64,000 nucleotides of DNA from positions 33,149,818 to 33,213,817 of the forward strand of contig CM031878.1 of NCBI GenBank assembly GCA_018697195.1, in the 5' to 3' direction. Within the stretch, counting starts at the first letter, position 1, and the number at the start of each line of letters is the position of its first letter. The stretch is from Certhia americana. Lineage: Eukaryota; Chordata; Aves; Passeriformes; Certhiidae. Shown in pieces: positions 53,476 through 61,010 of this stretch. Both the position numbers and the translations under genes were made by a program. The notes under the pieces were generated by a model that saw only the letters and a list, made by a program, of their open reading frames with translations, did not search any database and was not told where the DNA came from.

Positions 53476-53509
53476 CTAACAGATGCAGTATCAATCCTGT
53501 ATCTGTTAG
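53476..53509. repeat. Hairpin, 13-bp stem with one wobble, 8-base loop
   Basis: CTAACAGATGCAG (53476-53488) pairs with CTGTATCTGTTAG (53497-53509), with one G-T pair. No surrounding repeat recognised. Confidence 0.8.
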
Positions 53510-55076
53510 ATTGATGAAAAAGAAATTCTTGTGTGCCTATCATACTTAAGATAGTTAGGCTCAGGCAAATATGAGAGGGGAAAAACAGCAAAGAAAACAG
53601 ACCTAGAACTGATCTAAGTTTTTACAAGTGTAGTTAAACATTCTAATAAAATACACAGCATAAAACTGGTTGCCTACTTAGCAATCTTCATAGTCTGCCT
53701 GTACGAGCTGGTATGAAAGGAAAGCTCCAATCATCTGGGAAGAATCTGCTTACAGGTCCCTATCCTCACACAACTCATTTCACTAAAATTAATAGTTAAG
53801 ACTCTCATTGACTTTAAATGGAGCACAAAAAGGTATTTTTTTACAGTCAGAAATCATGAAAAGGAAAATTAATTAAGCAAGAATAGCAAAAGGCATCTTT
53901 AACAGTAAATATATTTCAAACTGTTATGATTCACTAAAATCTCATTCTGCACTAACAGACAACCTTAATGAAAACAATCAATGCTGGAAATGTGAACTTT
54001 CTAGAAGACAACTGCAGTTGCTCCTCCGTGTACTAGAACACCAAGCAGCTTTACTTCCACCACTTTGCTGTATCATTGTAAAACTTACTGAGCTACGAGA
54101 TGCACTAAGCAGTGTTACTCTCAGCTCAACAGAGAAAACAAACATCTCCCACTTTTAAAATTACAACATTCCAGTGACCAAACCAACATTTTGACATTGA
54201 CTAAGCTACTAGCACAGAAATACTACCCACTCTTTTTATTTAATGGGAAAATTTAGTTTGTCAAAATATACCACGGACTCACAGAAATTTAGCCACTCAG
54301 AACACACTGGTTCCAATGCCATTTTTGAGGTGTGCTTATGAGCCATCAAAACACAAAAGATATGTATTCTTATCCAACTGAAATACTGTAAGAGAAAGAG
54401 TACATCACGCAACCGTTGAAGAGTATCAGCATTTGTTGGGCAAGAAGAGGAAAATATTTCTATGCTGCCTAGCATCCATACAATTAATGAGACGTACTGT
54501 GATGCAAGAACAGCTCTTCTTTAGGAGGCAGAATAGCAGTGCATCTAACTAAAACTAACCACAATTTGGTGACACACCTTGTTTATAGACATGCTTTAAA
54601 ATACTTCATTTCTACACACAAGACTATTTTCTTCACATGAATGATGAAAGATAAGCAGCACATGCTTTGAAATAAAGGTCGAATCTTAAAAATTCTCCGT
54701 ATCTTCTCTCAACCGATTTACAAAAAGAGAAGACTTGCAAACAACAGCATTTATGATTGCACGACAATCCTTTTGTCTTGCATATACTACTTAAAATTGA
54801 GTTTGGGCATGACTCTATCCTCTTTTCATTGTTAATAGCAGTCCTGTTGCCATCCCCCCATGAAACTACTCGTGGAAATGAGACAGCAGGAGCAGGCCAT
54901 TGAATGGGATGAAATAAAAAGGACAAATCACTGCACACTCCATGTATGCTCCACCATGCAAGGATAAACTTAGGCACTCAGTCATCATAAAGCAAACAGA
55001 AGGAAATAAAACCACTGGCAAGCTCAGGATTTTAAGGTGAGACAGACTGAAAGATGAAGAATACTATTTTATTAGG

Positions 55077-55106
55077 TCACTCAAGCTTATCTCACTCAAG
55101 CTTATC
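55077..55106. repeat. Exact 15-bp tandem duplication
   Basis: TCACTCAAGCTTATC is present twice without spacer. Exact identity implies a recent slippage event. Confidence 0.9.
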
Positions 55107-57954
55107 TACACTTTGTCCCCTGTTAGTCACCATCACCCTTCTATCCTGCCAACATACACAAACCAACCTGCTCTGCACTCCAGTGACTGAACACAACACA
55201 GTAATTTTGCCACCTTAAAAGTAATGCAACTTTGGGATACAGGACCCTGCTTGCTCTGTACCAACTATTAGCAGAACAAACACTTGGACACACCTTTGCA
55301 AACTCACTGCCAACATCTAGTATTTCCAAAATTTCTAGCATAAACAGATAAGCAAAGCCATAGATCTAGCTGGCAAACTGACAGTTTATCCAGCTATTCT
55401 CATAAATTTGCAAAGCAAATGACCTGGCAATAATTTATCTCCCTTGCCTCCCCTGGTAGCTGGAATTACAGTATCCCTAATAAAAAAGTGATCTAGCAAG
55501 AAATACTTCGAGTTAATAACACCTATCTTAGCTTGCTGATTTATTATTTTCAAATTGATCCATGAGCTTTACACATAGACCTAATGGGCATACATCTTAG
55601 AGCAGCCACTCTTATCATGAATGCAGAGATAAAAAGAACACTTATCAGACAACTAGGTGCTACTATGGCTAGCATGTACACTAGTACTTGCTTTCGATTA
55701 ATATTATACACCTAATTTCAGCACGCTAAACCCATGGCTCAGGAAAAGTTTGTGAAATTACCAAGTATCTTCAAGTGGTAAGTTATCCTATGCTAAAATA
55801 ACAAAGTCTATAACTGCAGACAAAGTGATGGAAAACAGGTAGTTTGACTAGTACTTCAAACATGCATATCGTTCTTATTAAATATATAAAACTTGAGGTA
55901 TCAAACCAAACAGGTAGCACTGATTTACAGAGACCAAAAACACACATTAGAATACTTCTGCCAAAAATTTTAACAGTACTTCTAAATTAAAAAGACAAAC
56001 TGCTCCCATTTACAAGGCACACATTTGCACCACACTTTTAAACAGTTTAAAACAGCAGAAAACATTCTGGGTAATTCATACATAGATCATCCCCCCAGTG
56101 TGATTTCAAGGACTTGAAATTTCTTTAGCAGTAGTTTCAGGAGACTAAGCAAAGCCCAGAAGTGAACAGTGAACGGAGTGCCTGCCATCCAAGTTATAAT
56201 CTGATGAATGAAAGCGGCTGCCAAGTTCTCCAACAATCCAAGGCAGGTACAAGCACTGTACAACAAGTCCACCCCCAGGCTATACAAGAGGGCATCCTTC
56301 CCAGCAGTTGCCGCATCATGAAAATGATGCATACAAACAAAACCCCAAAATAAACACTTTAAGCAATGACTTAAATGACCGTATAGCTGAACTCAGCAGT
56401 TGGAGACACAAAGCAAGTAGCAAATTATGTATCTTCACTTGCGAAAGTCATGAACTATATTCTTATTAGCAAGCTCCACATCACACCTAGCAATTCGGGC
56501 AGTAGACTAATGTTCTCAGAGGCCAGACAGCAAGTAACTGAATGCAGCAGAGATAATAAAAGCAGAGCCACCACCAACCCCTATGAAGACCAGGCTTCAA
56601 GTATTAAGCACTTTTTACCACTTATTTCACACAATAAATCATCTAATTCATTGAATATGAATAATACTATCTCAGCTATTTAGGCTACTTAGATCCATTC
56701 TCAGGAGTTTTTCTTCCAAACTATTTAGATTGACTTAAAGTCATGTTTTTTGCACAAGAAATAGAAGAAAGCAAGAGCAAGACCTGCTAGGAAAAGCTGG
56801 GCAATTCAATTCAACAGTAATACTGCAGTATTTCATACAATTTTCTGAAAATTATTTGTGTAGTACTGCACAGATTTAAATAGATACAAAAAATATACTG
56901 GTGATATGAAAATAAAAATGAATTAATAGCCTGTACTTCAGAGAATAAACTCTGGAGTTGCTGCTTAAAGGAAGAAAGTATTCCAGAGAAAATAGTCACT
57001 GACAAAAAAAGTCACAGCTTAGTATTTTCCAACTGACACACAGTAAATCAAACTATATGTTTTTTACCCTACCATAAAGCAAAGCTTTTTTATCTCCACA
57101 TGCAAAATTTTCCTTTCTTTTGCTCCATGAACGTTCAATTTATCCCTCCCGAGCTCCAAGCAGACAGGATTTACGATGATGTTGTTCTAAGGTACTGGAG
57201 AATTACTAGATGCCAATAAAGATTACAGATCAAACGAAAGATAACTCCTAAGCATTATGTCTGAATAGATAAATAAACCTGCTCACTTCTTTTATTTGTA
57301 CTGTTACCTCAACCAATCCCACTACAATAATCGAGACAAGCAAAGGCTCAGAAAATAGATCTGAAAACAAAAGGCTTCTTACATGTCTCCCAGCCGAACT
57401 TCTATGGGTACAAATGCACCACACATACACACTTTTTAGGACTTTTTATGCACTCAAGCCACGATAAAGCCCCAGAGATGAACAAGCAGGGTGTTGAAGG
57501 AATTCAAACAAGGGTACCAAAATCGGAACAGCAACACATGTACAGGCATCCCTATCCGAGTCATACAGGACAGGAGAAACAGGGAGAAAACAACACGAGC
57601 AAGAAGAAAGTAACACGTGGGCAAAAATCGCCAGTGAGGACCTACGCTGGGACAGAAGCTAACTCCGTGCCACCCACCACCGAGAGACGAGGAGTCGGGA
57701 CCTAGACCCGCGGCCAGACCAAGCTCTGCGACCACAGGCAACGGCGAGTGGACATCCCCGCGGCAGCAAGTGCGTGAAGGGGCAGAGAGAAGCCCCTCCC
57801 GACCTCGGACAGCCTGGGGAGCGGCGGGAGAGCCCCGGCAGCCCACCACCGCACTGGCGGCCGCTTTTGTTCTCCGCCGAGACCGGCACAGACACACCGC
57901 CTGCGCCCGCTCCGGGCCGCGTCCAAGCGCTCATCCCAGGGCAGACCCCATTAC

Positions 57955-58135
57955 CTCTTTTTGGCCTGGGGAAGCTCTCATGCAGGTGAAAAATGACTTT
58001 CTCCACAAAGTGCTGAATGTTGCTGTGCTCAGGCCCTCTGACAAACACCATCCAGTCGTGAGTGAAGCCCTCCACGGTGGGTTTCTTCCTGACCTGGGCT
58101 CGGTGTCCCAGCTCCAGCTTCACCTGGACGGCACA
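57955..58135 (-). CDS. MLLT3: MLLT3 (AF9) exon 2, N-terminal part of the YEATS domain
   Basis: This 181-base exon encodes residues 5-64, from Cys-Ala-Val-Gln-Val-Lys to Arg-Pro-Lys-Arg, plus the first base of codon 65. It is nearly identical to vertebrate AF9, with Ile for Val at about residue 52. It fits the paralogue ENL (MLLT1) less well: AF9-type residues such as Glu-His-Ser-Asn-Ile at 40-44 and Phe-His-Leu-His-Glu at 53-57 are present. AF9 is a nuclear subunit of the super elongation complex and a DOT1L partner, and its YEATS domain reads acetyl- and crotonyl-lysine on histone H3. The pocket residues Phe28, His56 and Phe59 are all retained; the remaining pocket residues belong to exon 3, outside this window. 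The acceptor is a pyrimidine-rich tract ending CGCAG and the donor is GAG|GTAATG. The exon ends in phase 1, as expected before the Val codon of exon 3. Confidence 0.96.
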
Positions 58136-58605
58136 CTGCGAGGGAAGAAGCGGGGAGCGGCCGGTGAGCGCCCCAACAAGCAGAGACAGGGCTACCGGCC
58201 GGGGGGAACAGGACCCATCGCGGGCATTACAGGGACACACGAACACAGCCGTACCATAAACACGGCAGAAAGGATGTGGTGGGGGGAAAGTCGGCAAAAC
58301 CAGAAGGCACCGCTGCAACAACAAAAACAACGGCCCCACAGGCGAGGGCGTAGGACAGCTGTCCGTGTCACCGGGACAGCACGGGGAGGCGACCCGGGGC
58401 CCGCTGTCAGGGACGCTCCGTCCTGCCCTCGCCGTCTCCCGTTCGCGCTCCTTCCAAGTGCGTGCGCGCGCCGCGCCGCCGCCGGGAACAGCGGGAGGCA
58501 GGGAAAGCCGCACGCGAAGAGAAATTCCCGGTCAAGCCAACCCATTCCCGGCGGCGCAGGGCAGCTCGGGGCGGAGGGCAGGAGGAGACCGCGCTACTCA
58601 CTCAC
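58136..58605 (-). other. MLLT3: MLLT3 intron 1 (470 bp, GC-rich)
   Basis: The intron starts GTGAGTGAG and ends in CTTCTTCCCTCGCAG when read on the minus strand, and joins codons 4 and 5 in phase 0. It is short, GC-rich and CpG-rich and lies wholly inside the CpG island. Long open frames cross it on both strands because stop codons are rare in such sequence. I see no separate gene in it. Confidence 0.85.
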
Positions 58606-58617
58606 CGAGCCGGCCAT
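58606..58617 (-). CDS. MLLT3: MLLT3 (AF9) coding exon 1, start codon to first splice donor
   Basis: Read on the minus strand this is ATG GCC GGC TCG followed directly by a strong splice donor (GTGAGTGAG), giving Met-Ala-Gly-Ser. Human AF9 begins Met-Ala-Ser-Ser and has the same four residues before the conserved Cys-Ala-Val-Gln, so both the start and the phase-0 junction fit the family. The start context (GGCATGG, with G at +4) is acceptable, and without splicing the frame hits a stop after seven codons. The exon lies in a CpG island with promoter motifs upstream. Only 12 coding bases are present, so the call depends on the match to exon 2, 470 bp downstream. The Ser3-to-Gly change relative to human is the only oddity. 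Confidence 0.85.
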
Positions 58618-58677
58618 GCCTGGGGCGCCGGTTCCGCCGGGGCGCTCGCAGCCGTCCCCCACCCCCACCGCGCAGCC

Positions 58678-58686
58678 CTAATTCAT
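58678..58686 (-). other. Two-codon upstream ORF in the MLLT3 5' leader
   Basis: On the minus strand the sequence is ATG AAT TAG, encoding Met-Asn-stop. It ends 60 bases before the MLLT3 start codon. The start context is weak (C at -3, A at +4). It lies in the mRNA only if transcription starts upstream of 58686, which the NRF1/CCAAT positions suggest. Such very short ORFs can lower or condition downstream initiation. Confidence 0.45.
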
Positions 58687-58811
58687 GAGGACGTGGAGGA
58701 GATGGCGGGCGCGCAGAGAAGCGGCGAGCGGGCGGCAGGCATCCTCTGCTTTGCTGCTCTGGCCAGCTGCGGCGGCGGCTGCCGGCTCTGGCTCGCAGCT
58801 GCAGCTCCGGG

Positions 58812-58848
58812 TCCCCGCGCTCCCGCTCCCCGCGCTCCCGCTCCCCGC
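58812..58848. repeat. 15-bp GC-rich minisatellite, about 2.5 copies
   Basis: Two exact copies of TCCCCGCGCTCCCGC and part of a third stand head to tail in the presumed 5' leader or core promoter of MLLT3. Copy number could vary between individuals. Confidence 0.7.
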
Positions 58849-58900
58849 CCGCGGCAGCCCCGGCGCTCGCCCCAACCCCGCCGGCCAGCGCAGCGCCCGC

Positions 58901-58912
58901 CGCGCATGCGCA
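58901..58912. promoter_or_regulatory. NRF1 palindrome
   Basis: CGCGCATGCGCA fits the NRF1 consensus YGCGCAYGCGCR at every position. NRF1 sites usually lie within about 100 bp of CpG-island start sites. Here it lies about 75 bp downstream of the CCAAT box, close to the likely transcription start. Confidence 0.7.
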
Positions 58913-58983
58913 CCGCACGCCTGACTGACACCGAGCGAGGCTCACAGTAGTAAGTGCCGGGGGCGGCGCCGGCGCGGCCACAC

Positions 58984-58992
58984 AGCCAATGG
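58984..58992 (-). promoter_or_regulatory. Inverted CCAAT box (NF-Y-type)
   Basis: The plus strand reads AGCCAATGG, a full match to the NF-Y core with preferred flanks. Relative to MLLT3 transcription it is ATTGG, 20-50 bp downstream of the GC-box cluster, a usual CCAAT position 60-100 bp before a start site. That would put transcription start near 58890-58930. Confidence 0.6.
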
Positions 58993-59012
58993 TGCGCAGG
59001 ATCCTCCGCGCG

Positions 59013-59034
59013 GCCCCGCCCCGCCCCGCCCGCC
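59013..59034 (-). promoter_or_regulatory. Cluster of overlapping GC boxes (Sp1/KLF-type)
   Basis: On the minus strand there are three or four consecutive GGGCGG/GGGGCGGGG motifs about 400 bp upstream of the MLLT3 start codon. They are flanked on the far side by CTTTAAAGG, a weak TATA-like string. Sp1/KLF proteins bind such motifs in CpG-island promoters. Occupancy is inferred. Confidence 0.6.
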
Positions 59035-59112
59035 TTTAAAGTAACAGCTTACGGCCCCAACGGCGCCCGCGGCGGCGCCACGCGCAGCTGGCCGCGGCTG
59101 GCGGGGCCGGGC

Positions 59113-60304
59113 CTTGCCCTGCCACGGCCCTGCCACTGCCACAGCCCTGTCACTGTCACTGTCACTGCCACTGCCACAGCCACTGCCACTGCCACAGCCC
59201 TGCCACAGCCACTGCCACAGCCCTGCCACTGCCACTGCCACTGCCACTGCCACTGCCACTGCCACTGCCACTGCCACAGCCCTGCCACAGCCCTGCCACT
59301 GCCACTGCCACAGCCCTGTCACTGTCACTGTCACAGCCACTGCCACTGCCACNNNNNNNNNNNNNNNNNNNNNNNNNNNNNNNNNNNNNNNNNNNNNNNN
59401 NNNNNNNNNNNNNNNNNNNNNNNNNNNNNNNNNNNNNNNNNNNNNNNNNNNNNNNNNNNNNNNNNNNNNNNNNNNNNNNNNNNNNNNNNNNNNNNNNNNN
59501 NNNNNNNNNNNNNNNNNNNNNNNNNNNNNNNNNNNNNNNNNNNNNNNNNNNNNNNNNNNNNNNNNNNNNNNNNNNNNNNNNNNNNNNNNNNNNNNNNNNN
59601 NNNNNNNNNNNNNNNNNNNNNNNNNNNNNNNNNNNNNNNNNNNNNNNNNNNNNNNNNNNNNNNNNNNNNNNNNNNNNNNNNNNNNNNNNNNNNNNNNNNN
59701 NNNNNNNNNNNNNNNNNNNNNNNNNNNNNNNNNNNNNNNNNNNNNNNNNNNNNNNNNCACTGCCACAGCCACAGCCACTGCCACTGCCACAGCCACTGCC
59801 ACAGCCGTCACTGCCACAGCCACTGCCACTGCCACAGCCACTGCCACAGCCACAGCCACAGCCACAGCCACAGCCCTGCCACAGCCACTGCCACAGCCAC
59901 AGCCACAGCCACTGCCACAGCCCTGCCACAGCCACAGCCACTGCCACAGCCACAGCCACTGCCACTGCCACAGCCCTGCCACAGCCACTGCCACAGCCAC
60001 TGCCACAGCCCTGCCACTGCCACAGCCCTGCCACAGCCACAGCCACAGCCACTGCCACTGCCACAGCCACTGCCACAGCCCTGCCACAGCCACAGCCACT
60101 GCCACAGCCACAGCCACAGCCCTGCCACAGCCACAGCCACAGCCACTGCCACAGCCACTGCCACTGCCACAGCCCTGCCACAGCCACAGCCACTGCCACA
60201 GCCACTGCCACAGCCACTGCCACTGCCACAGCCACAGTCACTGCCACAGCCACTGCCACAGCCGCTGCCACAGCCCTGCCACAGCCACAGCCACAGCCAC
60301 TGCC
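59113..60304. repeat. Hexanucleotide VNTR (CCACTG/CCACAG)n with CCCTG interruptions
   Basis: The sequence is built almost entirely of the hexamers CCACTG and CCACAG, punctuated by a 5-base unit CCCTG that shifts phase. Minor variants are GTCACTG, CCGTCA and CCGCTG. The left block (59113-59352) is rich in CCACTG and the right block (59758-60304) in CCACAG. Between them is a 405-N assembly gap, so the true length is unknown. A compound segment starting at 59132 recurs at 59301, showing higher-order duplication. The minus strand has regular GG doublets. No hexamer creates a stop in any frame, so long open frames on both strands are artefacts. It starts about 80 bp beyond the MLLT3 GC boxes. Confidence 0.97.
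59353..59757. other. Assembly gap (405 N) inside the VNTR
   Basis: A run of N is flanked on both sides by the same hexamer repeat. The assembler evidently failed to cross the array, so true length and unit order here are unknown. Confidence 0.99.
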
Positions 60305-61010
60305 CGCATCCCGCACCTACAAACGTCTCCAAAAGGCCCCCGATGAACCCCATCGCAAAAACAAAGGGATGAGGAGAGCAAGGGAACGCACAGGGACTTT
60401 CACAGGGATGGCAGGTGATGACGGGAACACAGCAGGCAGGAAATAACAGACGAGATTCTTCAACACATGATTGTAGCGCCAGCTGCTATTTCTAGCTGTG
60501 ACGGGCTGAGAGTCTCCTGAAACACGGTTACTGCCTCAGACATTTCTGTCTCTCTCCCGTGCTATGGGAGATAACGCGGGGATCCCTCCCACGAGAATAA
60601 GCCACTGAGGACATGATGTGATTCACTGTGAATGTCTAAATCACGGTGCTGACGTTCCTTGAGATGACTATTTTCCAACAGCCATAAAATCGTCCAAAAT
60701 TGCCGACAGTAGCTTGTGGCACGTTGAAAACTCATTTAGTCCGTTCCATAATTATATTTTTGACAATCTTCGCAATGGCAGTGATAACCGAGTGAGCGGA
60801 CACCGAACAGCAATCCTTTCCGAGAGCAGCATGCCGCACGCAGATGGAACACCCTTCCTGGGCCTTCCAGGTGCCACCAAGAGATGGCGCGCCGAATCTT
60901 CCACCGAATGTCCTCATTTGACCTCTGCAGAAGACCACGATTTCTATCTTCTCTCTTTCATTTCGGGAAAGAGCATACATTGCCCAAAGTTTAGCATGCT
61001 ATAATAATTC
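60305..61010. other. CpG-enriched non-repetitive shoulder upstream of MLLT3
   Basis: After the VNTR the sequence is not repetitive but keeps more CpG (GTAGCGCC, AACGCGGGG, GGCGCGCCG) than the AT-rich DNA beyond 61010. Overlapping open frames of 80-100 codons exist on both strands at 60714-61004, but neither resembles a known protein. It may be a distal promoter or enhancer, or simply a decaying island edge. Confidence 0.45.
60877..60889 (+). promoter_or_regulatory. Candidate CTCF-like site
   Basis: CCAAGAGATGGCG agrees with the CTCF core CCASYAGRKGGCR at 11 of 13 positions, missing the two middle S/Y positions, and is followed by CGCC. It lies about 2.2 kb upstream of MLLT3 exon 1, beyond the VNTR. 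Motif-only evidence. Confidence 0.35.

Larger units (their letters stand above)
38175..57659. other. Intronic stretch with simple repeats only
   Basis: Nearly 20 kb of AT-rich intron without recognised transposable elements apart from low-complexity tracts listed separately. A GC-richer patch at about 49490-49810 has overlapping open frames on both strands (86-102 codons) but no protein match that I recognise. It may be an old repeat. Confidence 0.6.
1..57954 (-). other. MLLT3: MLLT3 intron 2, 5' portion (continues past left edge)
   Basis: The interval begins at the exon 2 donor (GTAATG, minus strand) and runs to base 1 with no convincing exon. I looked on the minus strand for the next conserved AF9 segment (Val-Cys-Lys-Asp-Pro-Pro-Tyr-Lys onward) and did not find it. 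Mammalian MLLT3 also has a very large intron at this place, so absence of exon 3 from 58 kb is not surprising. Stretches not listed separately are AT-rich single-copy-looking DNA without long open frames. The opposite edge of the intron is outside the window. Confidence 0.8.
57660..59112. promoter_or_regulatory. MLLT3: CpG island spanning the MLLT3 promoter, exon 1 and exon 2
   Basis: Base composition shifts abruptly from AT-rich intron to GC-rich, CpG-dense sequence near 57660. It stays so through exon 2, intron 1, exon 1 and the upstream promoter until the hexamer VNTR begins at 59113. CpG dinucleotides are frequent throughout, unlike the flanks, which indicates germline hypomethylation and a constitutive-type promoter. 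The transcription start cannot be placed exactly. The motif order suggests it lies between the CCAAT box and exon 1, roughly 58700-58950. Boundaries are by eye. Confidence 0.85.

Noticed and set aside
1..57954. MLLT3 exon 3 or MLLT3 serine-rich exon within the window
   Set aside because: No minus-strand segment encoding Val-Cys-Lys-Asp-Pro-Pro-Tyr or a long serine tract was found.
57659..58681. Overlapping 284-codon (minus) and 303-codon (plus) open frames in the CpG island
   Set aside because: GC-rich sequence is poor in stop codons. The minus frame is exon 2 of MLLT3 read through its splice sites into introns; the plus frame is its antisense shadow.
59113..60304. CRISPR-like array
   Set aside because: There are no unique spacers and the period is six bases; this is a eukaryotic minisatellite.
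58942..60372. Open frames of about 390-470 codons on both strands across the VNTR
   Set aside because: They exist only because the hexamer units contain no stop in any frame; they cross 405 unknown bases, and their composition is pure repeat.
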